Source: Candidatus Methanobinarius endosymbioticus | GTDB taxonomy: Archaea; Methanobacteriota; Methanobacteria; Methanobacteriales; Methanobacteriaceae | Assembly: GCA_003315655.1 (NCBI GenBank) | Contig: NIZT01000003.1 | Span: 1 to 64,000, forward strand | Direction: 5' to 3' | Length of the DNA: 64,000 nucleotides | Shown here: piece after piece, positions 49,990-58,284 of the stretch | Numbering within the stretch: position 1 is the first letter of the stretch | How the letters are laid out: each line of letters opens with the position of its first letter | The notes under the pieces: model-generated | What the model was told of the DNA's origin: nothing | The model's input: only the letters and a program-made list of their open reading frames with translations | The model's database searches: none | Translations under genes and position numbers: made by a program

Positions 49990-52068
49990 ATGGAAACTCT
50001 CCCAAAGGAAATAAAAAAAATTATAAATGATTGTTATCCTTATATTAAAGAATTCAATCCTGCTCAAAAACATGTGATTGATTCAGGTTACTTAGAAAAT
50101 AGAGATAACTATGTAATAGCTATTCCAACTGCTAGTGGTAAAACTGTTCTTGGAGTTATGGCTACATTAGAAGCTATATTAAAAGGAGGAAAAGCACTTT
50201 ATGCAGCTCCTTTAATTTCAATACAAAATGAAAAGGTTAAAGAGTTTAAACAATTTGAAGAACATGGAATTAAAGTGGGAAAACACCCATCTTCTTCAGA
50301 TCTATCTGTTATGGTTTTTGAATCTTTTGATGCTTTAACTCGTTTTTCATGGGATACTCTTCGAGATGTTGACACAATTATTCTTGATGAATTTCATATG
50401 ATTGGTGAATATAGTAGAGGACCTACTCTTGAATGTGCTATTACAAGAGCTAAAATAATCAATCCAAACCTTCGAATTGTAGCATTGTCAGCTACTTTAC
50501 AAAATATGGATGAAATTGAGGGATGGCTTGAAGCTACCATTGTTGAACATGATTATCGACCTGTACCTCTTAATAAAGAAGTTTTAAACACAGAAATGTT
50601 TAACACAAACAATAAAAATGAAGTAGTTGTAAAGATTGTTGAAAAAGCTATTGAAGATAATTCTCAAGCACTTAGTTTTGTTTCAACAAGGTTATTCACT
50701 GAAAATTTAGCTAATTATGTTTCAGGTAAAATAAAGAGAAAAGTAACAACAGAACAAAAGAAACGATTTAAAAAAGTAGCTGAAGCTATACTTGAAGTTC
50801 CTGAAAAAAAAGGATCAAGACCTACTTCAACTTGTCTAAAATTAGCTGAATCCGCTGAAAATGGAACTGCATTTTATCATGCAGGTTTATTTAATGAACA
50901 AAAAGAAATTATTGAGGAAGAATTTAGAGTAGGTAATCTTTTAATGATTGCAGCTACTCCTAGTTTGATGTATGGTGTTAATTTACCTTCTAGATCTGTA
51001 GTTATTAGGGATTATACTCGTTGGACATCTCAAGGTTCTCAAACCATTCCTGTTTTTGACTATGAACAGATGTCTGGAAGGGCTGGAAGACCTCAGTATG
51101 ATGATGTTGGATTTTCTTATCTTGTAGCTAAATCATTAGATGAGGCACATGATTTACAAGAAAGATATGTTCATGGTGAAGTTGAAAGTACTAATTCTAA
51201 ATTAATTGAAAATAAAGATGCTATTTATAAACAGATAATAGCTCAAGTATCTTCTAATTTAAATAAAACTCCTGAAGAAATTCAAGATTTCTTTAAAATG
51301 ACTTTTTATGGATATCAAATGAATAATAATCCATCAATGGCTCTTTTTGCTGATGATTCATTAAAGTTTGAAATAGAAAATGCTTTAGAATTTTTACTTA
51401 AAAATGGAATACTTCAAGCTATTCCTAGTGGTTTAAATGCTACTGCTTTAGGAAATTTAATAGCTAAATCTAATTACAGTGTTGAAACTGCAGTGAAATT
51501 AAAAGAATATGCTTCTCAAACTGAATTTATAGATACTAATCAACTTATTTATCATCTTGCCTCTACTTCAGATTTACCATTAATTTCATTTAAAAGTAGA
51601 AAAAATAAAGATCCAGTAAGAGAAATGATGGCTAAAAAAGGTTTATTTGCTACAGATATTGCAAATCCAGAAGCTACCACAGTAGCTTTAATTGAATGGA
51701 TTGATGAAAGAAATGAATATGAAATTGAAAATATGTATAATGTTTATTCGGCATCAACAAGACGTTCTGCTTATGAAGCTTCTCTTTTAGTTAAATTCCT
51801 CAAAAATATTTTTGAAACAATAGGAAAATATAATTATTCAAAAGATTTAGATTATTTATCTGCAAGGCTTTATTATGGTGTAAAAGAAGATTTAATACCC
51901 CTTGTACTTGGTGTAAAACGTTTAGGAAGAAAACGAGCTAGATCTTTAGTAAATACATTTGGTGAAGATCTAAGGCCATACTCTGAAAAACAATTAAAAA
52001 AAGTAGAAGGAGTAGGCCCAAAATTAGCTGAAAAAATAAAGATATTTTCAGAAACATATGATAACTAA
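49990..52068 (+). CDS. hel308: Hel308-type ATP-dependent DNA helicase
   Basis: Superfamily 2 helicase that unwinds lagging strands at stalled forks. Numbering from the TTG at 49981 gives 695 residues. The Q-motif region is FNPAQKHVIDSGYL, Walker A PTASGKT is at 49-55, motif II DEFH at 136-139, motif III SATL at 170-173, motif VI QMSGRAGRP near 357, and a helix-hairpin-helix-rich end (GRKRARSLVNTFG and KKVEGVGPKLAEKI). ATG 49990 is preferred to TTG 49981. Motif II is DEFH rather than the more common DEVH or DECH. At about 2.1 kb with no lesion, it is good evidence that the sequence quality is sound. Confidence 0.95.
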   Translation: METLPKEIKKIINDCYPYIKEFNPAQKHVIDSGYLENRDNYVIAIPTASGKTVLGVMATLEAILKGGKALYAAPLISIQNEKVKEFKQFEEHGIKVGKHPSSSDLSVMVFESFDALTRFSWDTLRDVDTIILDEFHMIGEYSRGPTLECAITRAKIINPNLRIVALSATLQNMDEIEGWLEATIVEHDYRPVPLNKEVLNTEMFNTNNKNEVVVKIVEKAIEDNSQALSFVSTRLFTENLANYVSGKIKRKVTTEQKKRFKKVAEAILEVPEKKGSRPTSTCLKLAESAENGTAFYHAGLFNEQKEIIEEEFRVGNLLMIAATPSLMYGVNLPSRSVVIRDYTRWTSQGSQTIPVFDYEQMSGRAGRPQYDDVGFSYLVAKSLDEAHDLQERYVHGEVESTNSKLIENKDAIYKQIIAQVSSNLNKTPEEIQDFFKMTFYGYQMNNNPSMALFADDSLKFEIENALEFLLKNGILQAIPSGLNATALGNLIAKSNYSVETAVKLKEYASQTEFIDTNQLIYHLASTSDLPLISFKSRKNKDPVREMMAKKGLFATDIANPEATTVALIEWIDERNEYEIENMYNVYSASTRRSAYEASLLVKFLKNIFETIGKYNYSKDLDYLSARLYYGVKEDLIPLVLGVKRLGRKRARSLVNTFGEDLRPYSEKQLKKVEGVGPKLAEKIKIFSETYDN

Positions 52069-52214
52069 GATAATAATATTATCGGTATAGCTATCGTTAG
52101 TATTATAATTATTATTTTTATAATTTAATATAAAACCTTTTTTAATTTAATTGTCATTAAAATAAATATAATATAAAATAATCTAATTATTATAATATAA
52201 ATAAAAAAAAGTAG

Positions 52215-52236
52215 AAATCCTTTAAAAAGGATTTTT
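52215..52236 (+). terminator. Terminator of moaC-hel308
   Basis: AAATCCTTT and AAAGGATTT form a tight stem followed by TTT, 146 bp after the hel308 stop. Confidence 0.6.
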
Positions 52237-52401
52237 GCCAACATATTCCTCTATAATACTCGTTTTTTATAATATATATATTTTTTTGTTTTTAATACTA
52301 TTTATATAAATAGTAATATATAAGTATTATAAAACTAATATAAAGTATGAGGACTTCAATCCATTGTAGAAGAATATTATTGAAAGAGCCAACATATTCC
52401 T
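52237..52401 (+). repeat. 14-bp direct repeat flanking the palindromic promoter
   Basis: GCCAACATATTCCT occurs at 52237-52250 (right after the hel308 terminator) and again at 52388-52401, where it forms the stem end and loop of the first hairpin. The spacing is 151 bp. Perfect 14-mers of this base composition are unusual here; shared recognition or a local duplication is possible. Confidence 0.75.
52297..52314 (+). promoter_or_regulatory. TATA box inside a perfect 18-bp palindrome
   Basis: ACTATTTATATAAATAGT is its own reverse complement. The TATA box TTTATATAA sits at its centre, so a dimeric repressor bound here would block TBP, and transcription could also start in both directions. The expected + strand start is about 52330-52335. 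Confidence 0.55.
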
Positions 52402-52555
52402 TACATTGGCTCTTTACAAAATGTAAAGAGGTGAGGTCCATGAGCTAGTATTTAATGCTTTTATTTATAAATGCACTGTTTTTAATAGCAATTGATATCA
52501 TAAATAGCCTCATTATTTGGCTGAAATAATGAAATCTTTGAAGTCCTCTAAAAAA
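52331..52555 (+). ncRNA. Candidate self-masking RNA around a hydrophobic mini-ORF
   Basis: Directly visible pairings: GAGGACTTCAA (52349-52359) with TTGAAGTCCTC (52538-52548), 11 bp linking the 5' and 3' ends; AAAGAGCCAA (52383-52392) with TTGGCTCTTT (52406-52415), 10 bp; CTCTTTACA (52410-52418) with TGTAAAGAG (52422-52430), 9 bp, incompatible with the previous hairpin; and GGACTTCA (52351-52358) with TGAGGTCC (52432-52439), 8 bp with one G-T, covering the Shine-Dalgarno and incompatible with the end-to-end helix. The RNA can thus switch between masked and open ribosome sites. The right end (TCCTCTAAAAAAAG) has no T-run. It matches no RNA family known to me. G+C is above the flanks. Confidence 0.45.
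52440..52529 (+). pseudogene. Hydrophobic mini-protein, holin-like type I toxin candidate, stop at codon 3
   Basis: AGAGGTGAGGTCC leads straight into ATG 52440. The frame reads MS, TAG, then YLMLLFINALFLIAIDIINS and LIIWLK before TAA 52529. GAG to TAG would restore 29 residues with one transmembrane helix and a Lys end, much like the short MSxYExLxLMIxF holin-like toxins of Gram-positive bacteria. The resemblance is in size, start and hydrophobic pattern only. An internal ATG at 52455 could still start a shorter 24-residue helix. It sits inside the switchable RNA described at 52331-52555. Confidence 0.4.
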
Positions 52556-52696
52556 AGTTCTAATAGCTAGGATATTCTTAGCTATTGGACTATATTATTT
52601 ATAAAATTTTTGAAATTAATTAAAAATAAATTAAAATTAATAAAATTATTAAAAATTTATAAATTAAAAATAGAAAAAAATATAAAAAAATTATAA

Positions 52697-53515
52697 TTAA
52701 AATCCAAGGAATCCTAGACTGGTTCCATAATCTACGACACTATAAAAATTCATATGGGATTTATTAGCTGCCAGATCAATAGCATATTCTTTTCCACCTA
52801 GATGATCTACTAAACTAGCATTTAATCCTTGTTTACCTGTGAAAGGTCTTCCTTCAGCTACTTTTTTAACATGATCTACAGTAAGATTTCTGTTTTGAGC
52901 TATAAGTTTTATGAAATAATCGTATTCTTCATCTACCATTTCTTGAAGCATATTTCTTTCTTCACCAGTGAGATTTCTATAATCAGAACCTATATCTTTG
53001 TACTTTCCACCAGTAATCGAATAAATATTGGTTCCTTCTTTATCATAATACTCTGATAAATCACTTAATGTTAAGATTACTCCAATACTTCCTACCCATG
53101 AACTAGGGCTAGCTACAATATCATCAGCTCCACTAGCTACCATGTATGCTGTTGAAGAACCTGTATCACTTATTCTAGCCACAACTGGTTTTGCCGAGGT
53201 ATTAACTTTCTTTAACATCTCGTCACCAGCTACTGGACTTCCTCCCGGACTGTTAATATCAAGAACAATTGCTCCTACACTTGGGTCATTCATAGCTTCA
53301 TCCATTATTTGATTGAATACTTCCGGGTTAGCTACACTTGCATTTTCACTACTTGCACTATAACCAATTTCACCTGTTACTGGGACAACTGCAACAGTAT
53401 TAGGGCCAGTTATTAAAGAAATCATGGGAAAAAATGATAAAATAGCCAGTATAATTGCTATTATACCAAATCCACCTAATATTCCCAATGCAAAATATTT
53501 TGTCTTTTTTTTCAT
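52697..53515 (-). CDS. sppA: Signal peptide peptidase SppA (S49 family)
   Basis: Membrane-anchored Ser/Lys protease that clears cleaved signal peptides. 272 residues: a basic head and one transmembrane segment at 8-37, extracytoplasmic domain from 40, DINSPGGSPVAGDEM at 86-100, nucleophile Ser121 in GSSTAYMVASGAD, and general base Lys173 in GGKYKDIGS. C-terminal GRPFTGKQGL is typical. Short, single-domain form as in archaea and Bacillus. Intact. It converges on the mini-ORF locus and is divergent from aroK. Confidence 0.92.
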   Translation of the reverse strand: MKKKTKYFALGILGGFGIIAIILAILSFFPMISLITGPNTVAVVPVTGEIGYSASSENASVANPEVFNQIMDEAMNDPSVGAIVLDINSPGGSPVAGDEMLKKVNTSAKPVVARISDTGSSTAYMVASGADDIVASPSSWVGSIGVILTLSDLSEYYDKEGTNIYSITGGKYKDIGSDYRNLTGEERNMLQEMVDEEYDYFIKLIAQNRNLTVDHVKKVAEGRPFTGKQGLNASLVDHLGGKEYAIDLAANKSHMNFYSVVDYGTSLGFLGF

Positions 53516-53949
53516 TTTATCACATATCTTTTAAATACACTATTTTCCATTAAATACTCTTATTATTTGTCTATAACGATATCTTTATCAAGTTATATAT
53601 ACTTTTTCCGAAAAAATAATCTTTTTTTAAGTTTTTTACCTAATTTTCCTATTAAAAATGACTTTAAATCATCTTTATATATTATTAGATTAAATTATAA
53701 TATGTAGAAAATTGTGTAAATAAAAATAAATATTTTATTAAAATGTATAATATTAATATAAAATTAGTTTTTAAAATTTAAAAGTGTATAATTAAATAAA
53801 CGATTATTTATTAATATAATTAATTTATTATTAGAATTATTATTATAAAAATAATCTATCTAAAGAATAATTATCAAAGAATAATTGATTTACAAAAATA
53901 ATTTATCTATAAAATTTATAATAAAATATTTTACATTTTTGGTGTTTTA
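53516..53949. other. Divergent promoter region sppA / aroK
   Basis: About 430 bp between divergent intact genes. It has a tandem repeat at 53862-53889 on the aroK side; nothing else stands out. Confidence 0.5.
53862..53889 (+). repeat. Two tandem 14-bp copies upstream of aroK
   Basis: AAAGAATAATTATC is followed directly by AAAGAATAATTGAT, with two differences, about 60 bp before the aroK ATG. Confidence 0.7.
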
Positions 53950-54843
53950 ATGAAAAAAATAATTCGTTCTCCTGGTTCTGCTACTATTGTTAATGCTATA
54001 GCTACTGGATCAGGATCTGCCTTTGGAATTAATTTGGATATTGTGGCTGAAGCTAAATTAAGAGATTTTGGAATTAAATGTTCTCCAGATTTAGATATAG
54101 ATACCAGTCTTATGAGTATCTGTGCTAAGAATGTTTTTAACTATTATGATATTGATTTTGAAGGGAATAATGATATGGATGTTTGTGGAGTTGAAATTCT
54201 CACTAAATCTAATCTACCTCCGGCATCAGGACTTTCAAGTAGTAGTGCTCTTTCAAATTCAATTACTCTAGCTATCAGTAAACTTTTAGCAGAAGAATTT
54301 GATAAAAAACCTATGAATGATTTAGAAATTATCAATTTAGCTATTGATTCTTCTCTTGAAGCAAAAGTAACAATTACTGGTGCTTTTGATGATGCTACAG
54401 CTTCTTATTTTGGAGGAGTTACAGTTACAAATAATATGGATCGGGAAATTCTAATCAAGGAGAAAATGGATGACCACAAAGTATTAATATACATGCCAAA
54501 CAAAGATTCAATGACTGCCAATTCAGAGGTTAAGAGGATGAAATTATTAGCTCCTTTAGTAGATATTGCATTTGAAAAAGCTTGTCAGAAACAGTACTAT
54601 ACTGCTTTAAACTTAAATGGAATATTATATTCCAATGCTTTAGGTTTCAATACTGAAATAGTTATTGACACATTAAGTGCTGGAGCTATAGCTTCAGGAC
54701 TTTCTGGAACTGGTTCTGCATATGTAGCTGTTATTGACGATCAATCTAAAGATCATGTTAAAGATATTTGGAATTCTTATACTGATTCTGGAAGAATTAT
54801 TGAAACTGAGGTAGATAATCTTGGAACATCAATTATCAACTAA
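53950..54843 (+). CDS. aroK: Archaeal shikimate kinase (GHMP type)
   Basis: Phosphorylates shikimate with ATP on the way to chorismate; unrelated to the bacterial P-loop enzyme. 297 residues. The start IIRSPGSATIVNAIATGSGS is family-specific, the phosphate loop PPASGLSSSSA is at 90-100, TGAFDDATASYFGG at about 142-155, and the last motif ASGLSGTGSAYVAV near 257-270. The intact frame is followed within 17 bp by the chorismate mutase start, so one operon covers two successive parts of the pathway. Confidence 0.95.
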   Translation: MKKIIRSPGSATIVNAIATGSGSAFGINLDIVAEAKLRDFGIKCSPDLDIDTSLMSICAKNVFNYYDIDFEGNNDMDVCGVEILTKSNLPPASGLSSSSALSNSITLAISKLLAEEFDKKPMNDLEIINLAIDSSLEAKVTITGAFDDATASYFGGVTVTNNMDREILIKEKMDDHKVLIYMPNKDSMTANSEVKRMKLLAPLVDIAFEKACQKQYYTALNLNGILYSNALGFNTEIVIDTLSAGAIASGLSGTGSAYVAVIDDQSKDHVKDIWNSYTDSGRIIETEVDNLGTSIIN

Positions 54844-54859
54844 TGAAAAAAGTTTAAAG

Positions 54860-55159
54860 ATGAATAACCCGGAAAAAATTCTTGAAGATTCAAGAAAAGA
54901 AATCGATAGAGTAGATAATGAATTGATTGATTTAATTCATAAAAGAACATCACTAGGTAATGATATTGTTACAGCTAAAATAGCTTTAAACATGGATATT
55001 TATGATGAGAAAAGAGAAAATATTATCCATGAAAAAACAATAAAAATAGCTAATGAAAAGATTTTAAATGATGATACTAAAAATTCAATTATTCAAATTA
55101 TGAATATATTAACTAGTTTAAGTAAAACTGAACAAAAAAAGATTATAAATAAAAAATAG
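54860..55159 (+). CDS. Chorismate mutase, AroQ type
   Basis: Converts chorismate to prephenate for Phe and Tyr. About 99 residues, all helical. [20 protein letters not shown] supplies the substrate-binding Arg and the hydrophobic face, followed by the conserved [11 protein letters not shown] longer frame from 54821 overlaps aroK; ATG 54860 with AAAGTTTAAAG upstream gives the proper domain. It sits between aroK and rps17e with 17-bp and 13-bp gaps. Confidence 0.88.
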   Translation: MNNPEKILEDSRKEIDRVDNELIDLIHKRTSLGNDIVTAKIALNMDIYDEKRENIIHEKTIKIANEKILNDDTKNSIIQIMNILTSLSKTEQKKIINKK

Positions 55160-55172
55160 AGGAGGAGAAATT

Positions 55173-55370
55173 ATGGGAAATATTAAAACTTCATTTGTAA
55201 AAAGAACTTCAAAAGAACTTATAGAAATTCATCAAGGTGTTTTCACTACAGATTTTGAAGAAAACAAAAAAATGGTAGCTGAAAAATCCACAGTCAGTAC
55301 CAAACATTTAAGAAATAAAATAGCTGGATATATTACTCGATTAGTTAGACAACATGAAGCTGAAATGTAA
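55173..55370 (+). CDS. rps17e: 30S ribosomal protein S17e
   Basis: Archaeal/eukaryotic small-subunit protein of 65 residues, the archaeal size. [19 protein letters not shown] and the end [16 protein letters not shown] are diagnostic. The very strong ribosome site GGAGGAGA lies 5 nt before the ATG. It is probably in one operon with aroK and chorismate mutase. Confidence 0.95.
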   Translation: MGNIKTSFVKRTSKELIEIHQGVFTTDFEENKKMVAEKSTVSTKHLRNKIAGYITRLVRQHEAEM

Positions 55371-55711
55371 GTTGTTTTAGCTAATAATTGATATATTTAT
55401 TTATTTTTATTTATTACTTATTTTTAAATAATATTATTATAATTATTATACTTATTATAATTTATTATATTTATTATTTTTAATTAGTTTTTATTCATTA
55501 TTTTGTATATTTTTATTTTCTATTTATTTGTTTTTGAATTTTTCTATGTTATTTTATATCATTTTAAATAATTTCGAATTTAAACTTATTTTGTATTTTT
55601 TTAGTTTTGTATAAATTTTTTATACAGATACTTAATTATAATTTATTATAAGAATATTTAAATAATTTTGAAATATAATTATTAACTAGTTAAAGAATTA
55701 TATTAAATCAT
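55371..55711. other. AT-rich gap before xth
   Basis: About 340 bp with runs of ATTATT-type repeats; no gene. Confidence 0.5.
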
Positions 55712-55738
55712 TTGAAGAAATTATTGGGAGGAGTTTTT

Positions 55739-56512
55739 ATTAGAGAAATTAACCTTATATCATGGAATGTGAATGGAATTAGAGCAGTAGATAGAAAAGG
55801 ATTTTCAGATTGGTTTTCAAAAACTAAACCAGATATGTTATGTCTTCAGGAAATTAAAGCTCAAGTTGAACAAATACCTAAAAGATTAAAACACGTTGAA
55901 GGATATCATAGCTATTTTAATCCAGCTGAAAGAAAAGGTTATAGTGGAGTAGCTACTTATTCTACTTCTAAAGCTAATGAATCTTATACAGGAATTGGAA
56001 TAGATAAATTTGATCATGAAGGTAGATTTTTAAGAACTGATTTTGATGATTTCATTCTCCTCAATCTTTACTGGCCTAATGGTGGTATGGGGGATGACAG
56101 GCTAAAATATAAACTAGAATTTTATGATGCATTCCTTGATTACACTAATAACTTAAGAGATGAAGGAAACAACCTTGTTATATGTGGAGACTTAAATACT
56201 GCTCATAAACCAATAGACATCGCACGACCAAAAGAAAATGAGAATGTGTCAGGTTTCATGCCCATTGAGCGTGAGTGGATTGATAAATTCTTAGTTGATG
56301 GTTATGTTGATACTTTTCGCATGTTTAATGATAAACCAGAACAATATACTTGGTGGAGCTACAGAACAAGAGCAAGAGATAGAAACGTTGGCTGGAGATT
56401 AGATTATTTCTTTGTAAATGAAGAATTTAAAAGTAATGTAGTGGATAGCTATATTATGTCCGATGTTATGGGTTCAGATCATTGTCCAATTGGATTAAAA
56501 ATTGAGCTTTAA
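55739..56512 (+). CDS. xth: Exodeoxyribonuclease III (AP endonuclease), probable ATT start
   Basis: Mg-dependent AP endonuclease / 3'-5' exonuclease of base excision repair. Conserved parts: [22 protein letters not shown] (metal-binding Glu), [59 protein letters not shown] and the final GSDHCPIG with the catalytic His. All are intact. The frame can open at TTG 55712 ([13 protein letters not shown]), but the perfect Shine-Dalgarno GGGAGGAG (55726-55733) lies inside that reading and 5 nt before the in-frame ATT at 55739, which gives the normal family start ([12 protein letters not shown]). I therefore prefer ATT as start, or as a mutated ATG. Confidence 0.88.
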   Translation: MREINLISWNVNGIRAVDRKGFSDWFSKTKPDMLCLQEIKAQVEQIPKRLKHVEGYHSYFNPAERKGYSGVATYSTSKANESYTGIGIDKFDHEGRFLRTDFDDFILLNLYWPNGGMGDDRLKYKLEFYDAFLDYTNNLRDEGNNLVICGDLNTAHKPIDIARPKENENVSGFMPIEREWIDKFLVDGYVDTFRMFNDKPEQYTWWSYRTRARDRNVGWRLDYFFVNEEFKSNVVDSYIMSDVMGSDHCPIGLKIEL

Positions 56513-56603
56513 TTTTTTAAGTTATTTTTTCTATATTCTTTTTTTATATTTGGATTAATATCATTTTTTTATTATTTATTAGCTTTTAAACTTTTTATTT
56601 TTT

Positions 56604-56972
56604 TTATTTATTATATGCATCCCATAGGTCATTAGTTTTTAGCATGGTTGCTAAAGCTCCTAAAACTTTAATTTGATCTGTGAAAATTGCTTAAACACCA
56701 TCTAAATCATATTGGGGTACTGATTCCCATATTTCATAACCGCATTCTAAACGAGTTGTATATTTTAAAAAGTTTTTTGTTTTTAATATACAATTATTTT
56801 CAGTCATTATGAGTTGATATATTTGATTTAGATCTGTAAAATAGAGCTTTAAGGCTATTGTTTCATTTTTATCGAGGATATTTATATTGTAGGTATCTAC
56901 CATTCCTCTCATGAAGATATATGAATGATACTGGTTTTGGAAAATCTTAAACAAGTCCATTAGTCTGGGCAT
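56604..56972 (-). pseudogene. Hypothetical protein, member 1 of a tandem paralogue pair, nonsense
   Basis: ATG 56972 follows AAGGAGA. The product reads LMDLFKIFQNQYHSYIFMRG, MVDTYNINILDKNETIALK, DLNQIYQLIMTENNCILKT and FLKYTTRLECGYEIWESV, then DGV, an in-frame TAA at 56693-56691, and on in the same frame AIFTDQIKVLGALATMLKTN and DLWDAYNK to 56604. A CAA-to-TAA change would explain the stop. The family is unknown to me. Confidence 0.5.
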
Positions 56973-56978
56973 TAAATG

Positions 56979-57288
56979 CTATTCTCCTTTAACAATATTG
57001 ATTTTTTCATAATCTTCTTTAATATTACTTTTTCCTTCAATCAAATCAAGAAATTCTTTATAATTTACTTCCCAGCGAGTGTTGTATTTGGAAAAATTTT
57101 TTTCTAATATACATTCTTCTGAATTCATTTGGATTTGGTAGGTTTTTTGATATCTTTAATAAATATATTTCTAAAATTTTTGTATTATTTAAAATATTGG
57201 AATTATATGTATCCACTATTTTTTCCATAAATATATCAGAAAAATCAATATTTTCATGTTCAGACATAAGAAAAACACTCATTTTCAA
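56979..57288 (-). pseudogene. Hypothetical protein, member 2 of the tandem pair, frameshifted
   Basis: ATG 57288 gives MKMSVFLMSEHENIDFSDIF, then MEKIVDTYNSNILNN. After a shift near 57150 it reads KTYQIQMNSEECILEKNFSK, YNTRWEVNYKEFLDLIEG and ends TAG 56979. The pattern IFMxxxVDTYNxNIL, YQxxM, CILxxxF, KYxTRxE is shared with member 1 in the same order, so the two are ancient tandem duplicates. Its end overlaps the ribosome site of member 1. Confidence 0.5.
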
Positions 57289-57515
57289 TTAAAATTAATT
57301 TAGTATAGTTTATTATATTATAAATTATATATATTATTATATTCTATCATTATTCATGATATTTTATAATTATATATGTATTATAAAGTAGAACATGATT
57401 ATAATATCTATCTTCTAGCAAATATTATCTAATTTTTGATAATAACTATTTTTCATGTTGTGATTAAAATTTCTAATTTTTTCTGGGTTTTAAATTTTTT
57501 TATTGTTTTATCCCC

Positions 57516-58036
57516 TTATTTTATGCACATTTTGAAGTATTCTTTTTTAAATTCTATTACAGATTCAAAGGTCTCATGTCTGTTTTTAGATATTCCATTT
57601 CATTATAATAATCTATGATTGTATCCCATTTTGAAATGAATTCTATTAAAGTCTCTAAGCATTTTGACATTATCATCGATATTTTTTTGTTGGAGAATGA
57701 TAGTTTTAATAGAAATGAACTTTTAATTCTAAGTTGTCTTTCAATACTAAATCATTTAGCCAGTTTATTAATTCTTTTTTCCTTTTTTGTAATTTTATAT
57801 TCTTTTCTGTTGGGTCTGTCTGTCTGGTAAATGATTTTTGATTTTACCCATTCTGATTTTTCCATATTATTTAATTCACAGTATATTTGACTTTTTTTGT
57901 GCTGGCCAAACAAAACTGAAAATAGAAATAAATAGTTTATTTAAATCATAACCAGTTAATGGACCAACTGAATCTAAAAATCCTAATAGTCCAAGTTTTA
58001 AAAATACTAAAAAACTCCAAAATATTCATTTACTTA
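57516..58036 (-). pseudogene. PadR-family transcriptional regulator, decayed
   Basis: Minus-strand pieces in changing frames give LKLGLLGFLDSVGPLTGYDL, NKLFISIFSFVWPAQK, IYCELNNMEKSEWVKSKIIY, QTDRPNRKEYKITKKGKKEL and INWLNDLV. Further pieces follow, including HETFESVIEFKKEYFKMCIK, ending at 57516. The order winged helix (LGLLxxxGPLTGYDL), recognition region and wing (RPNRKEYxITxKGKKEL) is typical of PadR regulators of about 175 residues. At least four frame changes. PadR genes often control a neighbouring transporter. Confidence 0.75.
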
Positions 58037-58284
58037 TCTTAATTTACTTATTATAAATTATTATAATTTTATTATATTAATTTTTGTTATTTAAATTATT
58101 ATATTTTTAGTATAAATTTTTATTACTAATTTTATTACTAATTCTAATATTTATTATTAATTTTATAATTAATTTATTATTATCTTATTATTTTTCATGA
58201 TCTATTTTATAAATAAAAATTTAAAAAAATAATTAATATAAAATAATAAAATAAATTAATTATTTGATAAAAAATTATTTAATA

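Noticed and set aside
52331-52555. RNase P RNA or SRP RNA
   Set aside because: The conserved cores of those RNAs and their high G+C are not present; the segment is too short and the helices do not match either fold.
52331-52555. Known metabolite riboswitch
   Set aside because: No class-specific core sequence was recognised and the downstream ORF is only a mini-peptide.
57436-57830. Two + strand hydrophobic ORFs
   Set aside because: Antisense of the PadR relic, whose minus-strand protein pieces are recognisable.
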